Below are positions 45,650 through 54,347 of a DNA stretch of 64,000 nt, piece after piece. The notes under the pieces were generated by a model. The model had not been told where the DNA came from, made no database searches, and saw only the letters and a list, made by a program, of their open reading frames with translations. The DNA is taken from NCBI RefSeq assembly GCF_901212655.1, contig NZ_CAAKON010000038.1, positions 3,849 to 67,848 of the forward strand. Reading direction: 5' to 3'. Made by a program: the position numbers and the translations under genes. Source of the stretch: Olsenella uli (GTDB lineage Bacteria; Actinomycetota; Coriobacteriia; Coriobacteriales; Atopobiaceae). The stretch's first letter is position 1; each line of letters opens with the position of its first letter.

Positions 45650-46488
45650 TGGGAAACGGAAGGCATGTTGCTGCGGGCGCCGGTCGGGTGTCCCGGATGT
45701 CGCTCTGGCGCGCCGTGCTCTCGGAGTGCGTTCGGCTCAGGCGCTCGCCGCTGATTGCATTGCACCTGGCGTGCGGCCTTATCGCCGGCATCGCTTGCGG
45801 GGCCTACTTCGGTGTGGCGCCGTGGGACCCGCGCCTCGGCTCGGACGCGTTCGTCCAGCTCGTTGGTGCGCTCATGCCCCTCATGGTCGCCGTCGTGTGC
45901 GGTCTTGACGTCGACGGTGAGCGCGAGGCGTCCGGCCTTGCCAACCTGCTCGCGGTGCCGTCGAGGCGCATTGCCCTTGCGGCGCGCGTGCTCGTGCTGT
46001 GGCTGCTCGGCTTCATCGCCGTGGCGGTGGCGCTCGGTTCGTTCTCGGCGGTGCTCGGGGCCTTCGGGCGCGATGGGTTCTCGGCGGGCGTCTACGCCCG
46101 CGCTGCCGCGGGCATGGCGGCGGGCTCGCTCGTGCTCTACGTCGCGTCGGTCTGGCTCGCGCTCGCCCTCGGCAGGAACGCCGCCATCGGGGTCGGCGCG
46201 GCGGGCCTCGCCTGCGCCCTCTTCGCCGTGGGTGGCCTCGCGCACGGGCTTGTCACCGGCGAGCTCACCGCGGCCTCTTCAGGCGTGCTCGGCTACGTGC
46301 CGTTCGCCTGGGCGGAGCGGTTGGGGTCGCTGCTCGTGGAGCTTGGACTGGCCACGGGCGCGGCACTGCGTGCAGTCATCAGGCAGCTCGAGGTGACCTC
46401 TGTCCTTGCCTTGGTGGTCACGGCGATTTGCCTTGTCGTCCTACTCGTCTGGATTGGCTTCTTCGAAGAGGGGAGGAAGGGCGAGTGA
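45649..46488 (+). CDS. ABC transporter permease, LanG-like
   Basis: A 279-residue membrane protein, the second permease. It has six hydrophobic segments and an N-terminal VLSECVRLRRSPLIALHL resembling the ECxRxK-type start of LanG proteins. The ATG is preceded by GGAGGAAC and overlaps the LanE-like stop (TGATG). A 112-bp gap then separates the transporter from its putative two-component system. Confidence 0.82.
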   Translation: MGNGRHVAAGAGRVSRMSLWRAVLSECVRLRRSPLIALHLACGLIAGIACGAYFGVAPWDPRLGSDAFVQLVGALMPLMVAVVCGLDVDGEREASGLANLLAVPSRRIALAARVLVLWLLGFIAVAVALGSFSAVLGAFGRDGFSAGVYARAAAGMAAGSLVLYVASVWLALALGRNAAIGVGAAGLACALFAVGGLAHGLVTGELTAASSGVLGYVPFAWAERLGSLLVELGLATGAALRAVIRQLEVTSVLALVVTAICLVVLLVWIGFFEEGRKGE

Positions 46489-46600
46489 GCTCGCGGGGGT
46501 GCCTGCCGTTCCGCTCGCCACGCGTCTGCCATCGCTCGATCTCGCACGGGTAACATGAACTAGGATGGAACGAGCAAATCCGCTATTGAGGGGGAGTGTG

Positions 46601-47287
46601 ATGGCCCGCATCCTTGCGGTCGACGATGACCGTTCCATACTTCAGCTGCTCGAGCGGGCTCTCTCCCGCGACGGTCACGTGGTCGAGTGCGCCGACGACC
46701 CAACGACGGTCCCCGCGATGGACCTCTCTCGTTACGATCTTATCCTCACGGACGTGATGATGCCCAGGCTCGACGGCTTCGAACTGGTCCGCCTCGTCCG
46801 GGGGCGCTTCGACGGGCCCATCATGTTCCTCACCGCCAAGGTCGCCGAGGACGACGCGGTGCTGGGCCTCGGCCTCGGCGCCGACGACTACGTGCGCAAG
46901 CCCTTCGGCGTGGCGGAGCTGCGCGCGAAGGTGGTGGCGTCGCTCCGCCGCGAGCGCCGGGTGCGCCGGAGCGTGCTCGACCTCGGACGTGCACGCTTCG
47001 ACCTCGGGGCGCGCGAGCTCAGCGTGACAGCTCCCGACGGCTCGACCGGCGCGCCCGTTCCCCTCACGCCTACCGAATATGGCATCTGCGAGTTTCTCGC
47101 CAAGCATCCCGGTCGCGCCTACGGGCGGTCGCAGATTCGCGAGGCGGTGCGGGGCTGGGGGAGCGAGGCGGATGACGCGGCCGTCTCGGTCCACGTGGGC
47201 AAGGCGCGTGCCAAGCTCCGGGCTGCGGGCGTCGACCCCATCGCCACCGTGTGGGGTGTCGGATATAAGTGGGAGGCGGGGAGATGA
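46601..47287 (+). CDS. OmpR-family response regulator
   Basis: A 228-residue regulator with a receiver domain (ILAVDDDRSI; phosphoacceptor Asp in DLILTDVMMP, ~residue 50; Lys in YVRKPFG) and a C-terminal winged helix (TPTEYGICEFL, VSVHVGKARAKL, TVWGVGYKW). ATG 46601 follows GAGGGGGAG. Its stop overlaps the kinase start. The placement after LanFEG-like genes matches lantibiotic-sensing regulators, which usually control their transporter. Confidence 0.92.
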   Translation: MARILAVDDDRSILQLLERALSRDGHVVECADDPTTVPAMDLSRYDLILTDVMMPRLDGFELVRLVRGRFDGPIMFLTAKVAEDDAVLGLGLGADDYVRKPFGVAELRAKVVASLRRERRVRRSVLDLGRARFDLGARELSVTAPDGSTGAPVPLTPTEYGICEFLAKHPGRAYGRSQIREAVRGWGSEADDAAVSVHVGKARAKLRAAGVDPIATVWGVGYKWEAGR

Positions 47288-48261
47288 GCCGTCTTCGCGG
47301 TTTGGACGGCCGCATTCGCGTCCCGCTTGCCCTCGTAGTCGGTCGCTACTTCGTCCTCGTCCTGTTCGGGGCGCTGCTGACCGTGGGCGGGCCCTGGGCA
47401 CTGCTCCTCGGCGCGATGGCGCGCGGCGAGGTGCTCCCGGCGGACTGGGGCTCGACCCATGCGGACGAGACTGTCGGCGGCATCGCTTCGGCGGGTCATC
47501 TTGATCCCGACTCGCTCTCCACCGCATACCGCGGGGCGCGGCTTTCGGCCACGGGCGGCGTCCTCTTCTCGGACATGGGGGAGGAGGCACTCGCCAGCGC
47601 CCAGACGTCCGTCTCTTCCGCAGTCACCGCCGGTGAGACGTCCGCCCGCCCCGGCCCCGACGTCTCGTCCGGCTCGTACGAGCGGGTGGCGGCCGTGAAG
47701 CTCGCCGATGGTACCTGGGCGGCAATCTCCTGGGACATGATGCCCCACTGGGCCGACCGCGCGCGGGACGCGTCCTGGCCGAACCCCCAGGACCTCTGGC
47801 TCGCCTCGACCATCATCGGCACGGTTCTCGTGGTCGTTCTCGTCGCCCTGCGCGCCGCCCGCGTGCTCACGCGCAAGATGGAGCCGCTCGTGGCGGCGGC
47901 AAATGCCGTTGCCGCCGACGACCTCGACGTGCCCGCCGGCACGAGCGACGTGGCCGAGGTCGACGACGTGCTCGCCGCGATGGAGCGCATGCGCGTCTCG
48001 CTGAAGCGGTCCCTCGAGGAGCAGATGGCGTCTGAGGAGACCCGGCGCCAGCGCATGGAGACGCTCGCCCACGAGCTCAAGACCCCGCTCACCCTCATCC
48101 AGGGCAACGCCGAGCTCCTTGCCGCAGATCTCGAGGAAGAGCGGCTCCAGGGCGAGCAGGCCGACGAGGCCCGCGCCATCCTCGATGCCACGCATCGGCT
48201 CGATGCGGCCCTCATCGACATCATCGCCGCCTGGCGGGAGGATGAGCGGGACCGAACCTGA
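47284..48261 (+). CDS. Sensor histidine kinase lacking the ATPase domain
   Basis: A 325-residue membrane sensor. Helices at about residues 18-45 and 175-198 flank a ~130-residue extracytoplasmic domain; a HAMP-like stretch and the phosphoacceptor helix follow, with HELKTPLTLIQGNAELL (His ~262). The protein then stops about 60 residues later, before any N, G1 or G2 box. No continuation was found in the next 120 bp in any frame. It may therefore be a truncated pseudogene, or a kinase that depends on another ATPase domain. It overlaps the response regulator by 4 bp (ATGA), so its start is intact. Confidence 0.85.
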   Translation: MSRLRGLDGRIRVPLALVVGRYFVLVLFGALLTVGGPWALLLGAMARGEVLPADWGSTHADETVGGIASAGHLDPDSLSTAYRGARLSATGGVLFSDMGEEALASAQTSVSSAVTAGETSARPGPDVSSGSYERVAAVKLADGTWAAISWDMMPHWADRARDASWPNPQDLWLASTIIGTVLVVVLVALRAARVLTRKMEPLVAAANAVAADDLDVPAGTSDVAEVDDVLAAMERMRVSLKRSLEEQMASEETRRQRMETLAHELKTPLTLIQGNAELLAADLEEERLQGEQADEARAILDATHRLDAALIDIIAAWREDERDRT

Positions 48262-48382
48262 CATTTGTCTGGCGCATTTGTCATCCCACGAGCGGGTGCT
48301 GCCCTGTCAATGTTGTCCGAGCATCGGCTGCCCTATCGATGGCAAGGGTAGAATTGATAAAGGCTGAGTTGGAGGTGGGACC

Positions 48383-48673
48383 ATGGCGGTGAGGACGAAC
48401 GTTCAGAACACGGCAACCCTTGGCAATTCAAATGGCTTCACGGAGTTCCGATTTAGAGACGCTCTCATTCGGTTTCGTGCTCCGTATTCACTTGAGCACT
48501 ACACCCGCGTGAAGCGATGGGATGCGGGCTATCTCGTTGCCGACGCCAAGTATGCGCACAATGCGGGCGACGAGGAAGAATACATCGATCTCGTGCCGAT
48601 TCTTAAGGACCTGTATATAGACCCGGATGCGTTCCTCTTTCCCATTAAAAATGTGGAGGTGGCTCATGCCTGA
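48383..48673 (+). CDS. Hypothetical protein, first gene of a three-gene cassette
   Basis: A 96-residue protein with a clear GGAGGTGGG box. It has no family that I recognise; the middle segment LIRFRAPYSLEHYTRVKRWD and the C-terminal LKDLYIDPDAFLFPI suggest a small globular fold. Its last 8 bases overlap the next gene. Base composition is more AT-rich than in neighbours, suggesting acquired DNA. Confidence 0.7.
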   Translation: MAVRTNVQNTATLGNSNGFTEFRFRDALIRFRAPYSLEHYTRVKRWDAGYLVADAKYAHNAGDEEEYIDLVPILKDLYIDPDAFLFPIKNVEVAHA

Positions 48674-48899
48674 CATCGAGACGGTCGCGAGTACATCCGA
48701 CATGATCGTGAATGGTTATGCCTTTACCCGAGAGGACGATGGACGCATCCGGGCCCTCAATCTCAACTCGCCCACTACGGCATCCGTTTTCGACAGCGAA
48801 GGCAACGTTCTCGAGACGAGCATGGACGACATGGAGCTTGGCATTGTGCAGGGCTATTTCCTCAACAACAGGGAGTTCCTTGGGGCGAATTATGCCTAA
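48666..48899 (+). CDS. Hypothetical protein, second gene of the DUF4160 cassette
   Basis: A 77-residue acidic protein starting MPDIETVASTSDMIVNGYAF, preceded by GGAGGTGG inside the previous gene. It overlaps the first gene by 8 bp and the third by 8 bp. Acidic and small, it could be an antitoxin-like partner of the DUF4160 protein, but no fold is identifiable. Confidence 0.7.
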   Translation: MPDIETVASTSDMIVNGYAFTREDDGRIRALNLNSPTTASVFDSEGNVLETSMDDMELGIVQGYFLNNREFLGANYA

Positions 48900-49176
48900 G
48901 TACTTTCAATTCATGGTTGCCGGATACTACCTATATTTCACCTCGTTTTGCATTGTTGAGTGCATGCACGTTCATGCAAGTGACAGCAGGCTGACGGAAG
49001 CGGGCTCGGCGAATTTTTTCGTTAGAGCGAACGGAGACACTGAGCTACAGCATCGCGGTATGCTCACTGACCGCGAAATCGGCATCATTCAGAAGTTCAT
49101 AAAGAAGAACTTTCGCGAGATGTATCTTAAATGGCGTGAGTATAGCCATGAGGGGTTTTACGGAGACGCTATATAG
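48892..49176 (+). CDS. DUF4160-like protein, third gene of the cassette
   Basis: A 94-residue protein resembling DUF4160: it opens MPKYFQFMVAGYYLYFTS, has the His pair in MHVHASDS where the family has PHFH, and a C-terminal helix GIIQKFIKKNFREMYLKWRE like the family's WxxxHxxELxxxW end. DUF4160 genes are often paired with DUF2442-type partners in toxin-antitoxin-like modules. Here two unrelated partners overlap it. Toxin activity is not shown by sequence. Confidence 0.65.
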   Translation: MPKYFQFMVAGYYLYFTSFCIVECMHVHASDSRLTEAGSANFFVRANGDTELQHRGMLTDREIGIIQKFIKKNFREMYLKWREYSHEGFYGDAI

Positions 49177-49590
49177 CCTGAGCGATGAAGAGGATCCCGC
49201 TCTGGTGTGGAGGCCGGGCGGGTTTTTCTTGCGTCTAGCCTGAGGATGTCATCTCCCTGCCGCCTAGGAGCTGGTCTACGGGTGGCATTTGCCCGTAGTC
49301 CGGGCCATCGCACATGGACTGAGTGTTCGTCATCTGGCTCCCGTCCGGGTCCTCTACGCTTCGACTCATGATGAGCCAGGCTGTGGCGACGCTGCTGGTC
49401 GCCAGGGCCTCCACGCTTCTCGGGCGGGTTTTGCTGGCTTCAGGGTGAAGCGACTTGCCTTTTATATCCGCTGTCACCCAAAGGTGTCAACCGGCTCAGC
49501 GGCACCGGTTCCGTGTCTCTTCTGCGAAAGAATGTCATCGCGTCGTGAGATACGGCGCGGCTGCGGAGATTCACGAGAAGGGAACATGAT
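49177..49590. other. Intergenic stretch before the second ABC module
   Basis: Apart from the short minus-strand peptide frame at 49235-49333, I see no gene here. GAAGGGAAC just before 49591 serves the next start codon. No clear promoter pair was found. Confidence 0.4.
49235..49333 (-). CDS. Possible 32-residue peptide with DQLLGG motif
   Basis: A minus-strand ATG (49333) opens a 32-codon frame ending PPVDQLLGGREMTSSG. The last 16 residues resemble a second tail on the minus strand at 54263-54332 (VPEDQLQGGGEVTFSS). A weak GGGAG lies 4 nt upstream of the ATG. The shared DQLxGG followed by a short Ser/Thr tail is reminiscent of a double-glycine leader, but there is no Cys-rich core. It could be a remnant C-terminus rather than a gene. 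Confidence 0.35.
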   Translation of the reverse strand: MTNTQSMCDGPDYGQMPPVDQLLGGREMTSSG

Positions 49591-50589
49591 ATGGCTTCTC
49601 AGACATTGGAACGTCCGATGGCCACGGCGGGGGAGACCGGATGGACGACAACGATGGCACGGCGCGCTGCGGCAGCGGGCGAGTCCCTAGCCGTATCCAC
49701 CCGCGGGCTCACCAAGCGCTACGGCGACGCGACGGTCGTGGACGACATGGACCTCGAGGTGCCCGAGGGCGCGGTGTACGGCTTCCTCGGCCCCAACGGG
49801 GCGGGCAAGTCAACCACGATGAAGATGCTGCTCGGGCTCGTGCACGCATCAGGCGGCGAGGCCGTCGTGCTCGGGCGGGAGATGACCCCGGCCAACCGCC
49901 TCGAGGTGCTGCGCGAAGTGGGCTCGCTCATCGAGGCCCCCAGCTGCTATCCGCACCTCACGGCGCGCGAGAACCTCGAGATCGTGCGGCGGCTGCGCGG
50001 GCTGCCCGAGAGCTGCATCGACGAGGCCCTCTCGGTCGTCCGCCTGGACGACGCGAAGACCCAGGGGAAGCTCGTCGGGCACTTCTCCCTCGGCATGAGG
50101 CAGCGCCTGGGAATCGCCGTCGCGCTCATGGGCCGCCCGAGGCTGCTGCTCCTGGACGAGCCTACCAACGGCCTCGACCCCTCCGGCATCCACGAGATCC
50201 GCCAGCTCGTGCGCGAGATGCCGGGGCGCTTCGGCTGCACGGTCATCGTCTCCAGCCACCTGCTCTCCGAGATCGACCAGATGGCCGATCACGTCGGGAT
50301 CATCAACAGGGGCCGCATGGTCTGGCAGGGGAGCATGGCCGACCTGCACGCCCGCGCGCGCCGATGGCTGGCGCTGCGCACCACGGACAACGCCGCGGCG
50401 GCGGGGGCGCTGCCGGGCGCGGTGGCCGACGGGGAGTGGCTGCGCATCAGGGCCGTGGACGACGCGACCGCCGGGCAGGTGACGCTCGGGCTCGCCAGGC
50501 GCGGCATCGGCGTCGTGCGGCTGGAGGAGCGGAGCGAGAGCCTCGAGGACATATTCCTCAAGCTCACGGGGATGGAGGCGACGCTCTGA
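49591..50589 (+). CDS. ABC transporter ATPase (second module)
   Basis: A 332-residue ATPase. A ~35-residue N-terminal tail precedes the domain with GPNGAGKSTTMKM (~70-82), VGSLIEAPSCYPHLTARENL, signature FSLGMRQRLGIAVAL, Walker B LLLLDEPTNGLDPSG and VSSHLLSEID. A C-terminal ~90-residue extension ends LEDIFLKLTGMEATL, typical of BcrA/DrrA-type antibiotic exporters. It overlaps the permease by one base. The ATG has GAAGGGAAC upstream; internal starts further in would also be possible. Confidence 0.9.
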   Translation: MASQTLERPMATAGETGWTTTMARRAAAAGESLAVSTRGLTKRYGDATVVDDMDLEVPEGAVYGFLGPNGAGKSTTMKMLLGLVHASGGEAVVLGREMTPANRLEVLREVGSLIEAPSCYPHLTARENLEIVRRLRGLPESCIDEALSVVRLDDAKTQGKLVGHFSLGMRQRLGIAVALMGRPRLLLLDEPTNGLDPSGIHEIRQLVREMPGRFGCTVIVSSHLLSEIDQMADHVGIINRGRMVWQGSMADLHARARRWLALRTTDNAAAAGALPGAVADGEWLRIRAVDDATAGQVTLGLARRGIGVVRLEERSESLEDIFLKLTGMEATL

Positions 50590-51368
50590 TGGGAACCGCC
50601 ACCAGCGCCGGCCAGCCCGGCATCGCCGCGTCCGTCGCCCTCGAGTTCGCCAAGGCTCGCCGCAAGCACCTGTGGCTGGCGAGCCTGGGTTTGCTCGCGT
50701 TCCAGTTCGCCTGGCTCGTCGCGGGCGCCTCCAACACCGTGAGGCACAACCCGGACTTCGACGGCATCCTCTACATGCTGCCGCAGCTGAACGCCATCGT
50801 GCTGCCGCTGCTCTGCGCCATCGTCTCCTCCACCGTCACCGACGTGGAGAACCACGCGAACATGTGGAAGCTGTTGCTCACCATGGAGGACGCCCGGCGC
50901 GTGGTCGTGGCCAAGTGGGCGGCGTGCCTCCTGATCCTCGCCGTGGTCGTGGGCGTCCAGATGGCGGGCGTGGCGGCGGTCGCGTACGGGATCGGGTTCC
51001 AACAGAACCTGCCGGGGCCGGCCCTGCTCGCCCGCTATGCCCTCTGCACCTTCGCTGTGTGCGCCATGCTCGTCACCATCGTGCAGGCGGTCTGCCTCGC
51101 CACGGCGAACCAGTTCGTCCCGATGATCGTGGGCGTGGGCCTCTGCTTTCTGGGGCTCTTCATCGCCTATCTGCCTCCGGTGTTCAGCTGGTTCGTGCCG
51201 AGCGCGTACTTCTTCGTGTGTCGCCTCGTCGACGGGGCCTACGACGCCTCGCAGCACATGAGGTTCTGGGCGGCGCCGTTCCCGGCCGCGGGGCTCGCCA
51301 TCTGCGTCGCTGTGACCATCGCCGCGTTCATCGCCTCCAGGCGCGCCTTCGCCGCCCGCGAGCTGTAG
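50589..51368 (+). CDS. ABC transporter permease (second module, first permease)
   Basis: A 259-residue ABC-2-type membrane protein with six helices. It contains VALEFAKARRKHLWLASL near the N-terminus (the lantibiotic-permease-like ExxKxxR motif) and a C-terminal helix ending RRAFAAREL. It overlaps the ATPase stop. A partner permease follows 12 bp downstream behind AGGGAGG. Confidence 0.83.
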   Translation: MGTATSAGQPGIAASVALEFAKARRKHLWLASLGLLAFQFAWLVAGASNTVRHNPDFDGILYMLPQLNAIVLPLLCAIVSSTVTDVENHANMWKLLLTMEDARRVVVAKWAACLLILAVVVGVQMAGVAAVAYGIGFQQNLPGPALLARYALCTFAVCAMLVTIVQAVCLATANQFVPMIVGVGLCFLGLFIAYLPPVFSWFVPSAYFFVCRLVDGAYDASQHMRFWAAPFPAAGLAICVAVTIAAFIASRRAFAAREL

Positions 51369-51380
51369 GGAGGTTTGACC

Positions 51381-52121
51381 ATGCTTGCATCCTGCATATC
51401 CGCCGAGTTCATCAAGATGCGCCGGGCGCCCGTCTGGGCAGTCTTCGCGGCGCTGCCGGCGGTCTCGGCGCTCATCGGGAGCGCCAACTACGTGGCCAAC
51501 CTTGACCTCCTCACGCCCGGCTGGGAGAACCTCTGGACCCAGCACACCCTGTTCATCTGCTACTTCTTCCTCCCGGCGCTCATCGGCGCGGGCGCGAGCT
51601 ACCTGTGGCGGCTCGAGCACATGGGCTCCAACTGGAACGAGCTCATGGTCGCCCCGGTGCCCGCGCGCGACGTGTTCGTCGCCAAGCTCGCGGTCCTCGC
51701 CCTCCTGGACCTCGTCGCGTTCGCGGCCATGACGGCGTTCTTCGTCGCGAGCGGCATCGTCCTGCGCGTGCCCGGCGCCTTCCCGGTGGCGTCGTTCGCC
51801 GAGCAGGTGGTGCTGGGCTGGATTGGGAGCCTCGCCATCTGCGGCATACAGCTCGTCGTTTCCATGCTCGTGCGCAACTTCGCCGTGCCGGTGGGCGTCG
51901 GGCTGGGTGGCGGGATCTTGGGGATCATGGCGGCGATGGGCGGCCTTGGCTACGTCTTCCCGTACGCGCTCATGCAGTCCGGGATGAACAGCAACGCCCT
52001 CGTGGTGCTCGACGCGCCGCACATCGCCCAGATCGCCGTGTTGAGCGTCGTCTACGTGGCCTGCTCGGTCGCCTTCGCTTCGGCCTGGCTCCGCACGCGC
52101 GACGTCGTCGCGGCGAAGTAG
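51381..52121 (+). CDS. ABC transporter permease (second module, second permease)
   Basis: A 246-residue ABC-2-type permease with six helices; its start ISAEFIKMRRAPVWAVFAAL and the loop LEHMGSNWNELMVAPVPARD match LanE/LanG-like immunity permeases (x-W-x-x-LxxxPVxR). ATG 51381 was chosen over TTG 51375 because it lies 7 nt from AGGGAGG. With the two preceding genes it makes a complete exporter. Confidence 0.84.
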   Translation: MLASCISAEFIKMRRAPVWAVFAALPAVSALIGSANYVANLDLLTPGWENLWTQHTLFICYFFLPALIGAGASYLWRLEHMGSNWNELMVAPVPARDVFVAKLAVLALLDLVAFAAMTAFFVASGIVLRVPGAFPVASFAEQVVLGWIGSLAICGIQLVVSMLVRNFAVPVGVGLGGGILGIMAAMGGLGYVFPYALMQSGMNSNALVVLDAPHIAQIAVLSVVYVACSVAFASAWLRTRDVVAAK

Positions 52122-52163
52122 CGCCCGGCGTGCTCGTACAATGTGGTGTCGGGATGTGAGGTG

Positions 52164-53453
52164 ATGGGATTGGACGTGAGGCCATGCGGGCCGGGCCTTT
52201 CCGGCGCCGCCGCGCCGTTGGACGCGTGGGACGACGCGCCCCTTCTGCGGCTCGCCGCGCCCGTGCTCTGCGTGGCGTGGGAGGCGGCGATGTTCGCCCG
52301 CGTGGTGTTCGCGGGGGCGGACCCCTCGCTGTCGGCGCCCTCGTCCCAGGCCGCCCTGTTCGTCCTCATGGCCGTCGGCTGCGCGGCGCTGTTCCTGCGC
52401 TACCGCCTTCCGGTCGTCTCCGTGCTCTTCGAGTCGGTCGTTGGCCTGCTGGCCTCGGTGATGGGCGCGCTCGCGTACGTGTACTTCCTCCCGCTCGTCG
52501 CGCTCTACGCCTGCGTGGCCCGCGCGCCCCGGCGCGAGGCGGCCGCGGGCGGCGTCGCCGCCGTTGCGACCGTCGCGCTCTCCGCCGTGGTCGACGGGTT
52601 CGCGGGTGCCTCCGCATCGCCCTCCCCCTCGCTTGCGATGTCGCTCGCCGGCATCGGGTACCCGCTCATGCTGGTGCTCGGGGCGGCGCTGCTCTCGCGC
52701 TTCCGCTTGCAGCGCCTCCGGGAGGCGGAGGCGGCCGCCCGCGCCGAGGCGGAGCGCGACCGCGCGCTCGCCAAGAGCCGCATCGCCGCCGAGCTGCACG
52801 ACTCCGTGGGACACGACCTCACAGCCATCGTCGCGCTCTCGGAGGGGCTCGCCGGCGCGACCGGGGACGAGCAGCTCGACCGGGCCATCGCGAGCATCAA
52901 CGAGCTGGCGCGCTCGGGGCTCGCCGACACGCGCCGCGCCGTGCGGGCGCTGGCGGGCGAGGCGAGGAGCACGGCGGTGCCATCCGCTCTGCCGGGTTCC
53001 GCGCCCACCGAGAAGCCGGCCGAGCCGCATCGCTGGGACGAGATCGCCGCTCTTCTTGGGTCCGTCCGCGCCGCCGGCGTCACGGCCGCCCTCACGGAGA
53101 CGGGCGTGCGCCCGGACGACCCCTCCCAGGCCGGCCTCGCCTTCCGCGTCTGCCGCGAGGGCGTCACGAACGCGCTGCGCCACGCCGCGGGGCTCTCGCG
53201 GCTCACGGTCTCGGTGGACCACGGCGGGGATGGCTCTGCCGACGTCGCAATCCGCGACGATGGAACCCCTGGCGAGGGGGCCGGGGGTCCGGGCACCGGC
53301 ATGGGCCTCTCCCGCCTGCGCAGAGAGGTCGGGGAATCGGGCGGAACCCTCTCCGCCGGTCCGGTCGGCGAGGGCGGCTGGTGCCTCAAGGCGCATCTGC
53401 CGTCATTGGTGGGGGCCGGCGAAGGGGAGGGGGAGCCCGATGGCGACGAATAG
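52164..53453 (+). CDS. NarL-type sensor histidine kinase (complete)
   Basis: A 429-residue kinase. Five or six membrane helices (about residues 20-175) are followed by a coiled-coil linker, the HisKA_3 phosphoacceptor motif AAELHDSVGHDLTAIVALSE (~210) and an ATPase domain with N-box CREGVTNALRHA and G-box GTGMGLSRLRREV. It is the only histidine kinase in the island with an intact ATPase domain. ATG 52164 has GAGGTG directly before it; GTG 52143 is an alternative. It overlaps the regulator gene. Confidence 0.88.
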   Translation: MGLDVRPCGPGLSGAAAPLDAWDDAPLLRLAAPVLCVAWEAAMFARVVFAGADPSLSAPSSQAALFVLMAVGCAALFLRYRLPVVSVLFESVVGLLASVMGALAYVYFLPLVALYACVARAPRREAAAGGVAAVATVALSAVVDGFAGASASPSPSLAMSLAGIGYPLMLVLGAALLSRFRLQRLREAEAAARAEAERDRALAKSRIAAELHDSVGHDLTAIVALSEGLAGATGDEQLDRAIASINELARSGLADTRRAVRALAGEARSTAVPSALPGSAPTEKPAEPHRWDEIAALLGSVRAAGVTAALTETGVRPDDPSQAGLAFRVCREGVTNALRHAAGLSRLTVSVDHGGDGSADVAIRDDGTPGEGAGGPGTGMGLSRLRREVGESGGTLSAGPVGEGGWCLKAHLPSLVGAGEGEGEPDGDE

Positions 53454-54162
53454 CGGCATCGCGGGAGCGGCCGCGTCCGCGCGCATCCCCGTCATGATCG
53501 TCGACGACCAGCCCGAGACCCGCCTGGGCCTCGCGCTCATGGTGCGGCGCGACCCGGGCCTCGCCATCGTGCTCGAGGCGGAGGACGGCCGTCAGGCCAT
53601 CGACCGCATCGAGCGGGCCGAGGAGCTCGGGCGCGACCTGCCTCGCGTCGTCCTCATGGACGTGCGCATGCCCGTCCTCGACTGCATCGACGCCACCGCC
53701 GCCATCACCCGCCGCTGGCCGAACGTCTATGTGCTCATGCTCACCACCTACGACGAGGACGACTACGCCTTCGGCGGGCTCGAGGCGGGCGCCTCCGGCT
53801 TCCTCCTCAAGGACGTCCGCGCGGGCGAGCTCTGCCGCGCCGTCCGCTCGGTGGCCGACGGCGACGCCGTGCTCACGCCCCGCGTCACGCGCGAGGTCCT
53901 CGCCCGGAGCGTGCGCGCCTCCGGTCAGGATAAGCGCGCGGCCGAGCTGCGCAGCGCGTTCCGCCGGCTGACCGACCGCGAGCGCGAGGTCTGCGCCCTC
54001 GTCGCCGACGGCCTCTCCAACGCCGAGATCGCCGAGCGCCTCACCGTCCAGCCCGCGAGCGCCAAGCGCGCCGTCACGCGTATCCTCGCCAAACTGGGCC
54101 TGCGCGACCGCACCCAGATAGCCGTCAAGTGGTACCAGGCCGGGCTGTTAGGTGGCGCTTGA
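53440..54162 (+). CDS. NarL/LuxR-type response regulator
   Basis: A 240-residue regulator with receiver domain (VMIVDDQPETRLGL; phosphoacceptor in VVLMDVRMP, ~73; GFLLKDV) and a LuxR-type helix-turn-helix (LTDREREVCALVADGLSNAEIAE). GGGGAGGGGGA precedes the ATG, which overlaps the kinase 3' end by 14 bp. It is 45-50% similar by eye to the minus-strand regulator at 54.3-55.0 kb, so the two modules probably arose by duplication. Confidence 0.9.
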   Translation: MATNSGIAGAAASARIPVMIVDDQPETRLGLALMVRRDPGLAIVLEAEDGRQAIDRIERAEELGRDLPRVVLMDVRMPVLDCIDATAAITRRWPNVYVLMLTTYDEDDYAFGGLEAGASGFLLKDVRAGELCRAVRSVADGDAVLTPRVTREVLARSVRASGQDKRAAELRSAFRRLTDREREVCALVADGLSNAEIAERLTVQPASAKRAVTRILAKLGLRDRTQIAVKWYQAGLLGGA

Positions 54163-54191
54163 AAGCGAAAGGCGGTGCAGGCGTGAAAGAA

Positions 54192-54215
54192 CGCCCGCGG
54201 CAATCGCCGCGGGCG
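54192..54215. terminator. Perfect 10-bp hairpin after the second regulator
   Basis: CGCCCGCGGC (54192-54201), loop AATC, GCCGCGGGCG (54206-54215). It lies between convergent regulator genes; it has no T-run, so termination strength is uncertain. Confidence 0.5.
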
Positions 54216-54262
54216 CCCCTCGTCATGGACGACTCTCTTTAGCGGGGTTCGAGCCGTCGCTC

Positions 54263-54332
54263 CTAGCTCGAGAACGTCACCTCCCCGCCGCCCTGGAGCT
54301 GGTCCTCGGGCACCTGATATGCGTTTTCACGA
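54263..54332 (-). pseudogene. Remnant C-terminal tail with DQLQGG motif
   Basis: Immediately after the minus-strand regulator, the frame 54332-54263 reads LTRENAYQVPEDQLQGGGEV then TFSS and a TAG. It follows an in-frame TGA and has no start codon, so it is a tail without a head. It is the counterpart of the 49235-49333 peptide end. Confidence 0.35.
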
Positions 54333-54347
54333 GTGAGTCACCGTCGC

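Noticed and set aside
50289..53396. A 1035-codon minus-strand open frame across the second ABC module
   Set aside because: Low-complexity Arg/Gly/Asp/Glu-rich product antisense to three clearly recognisable genes.
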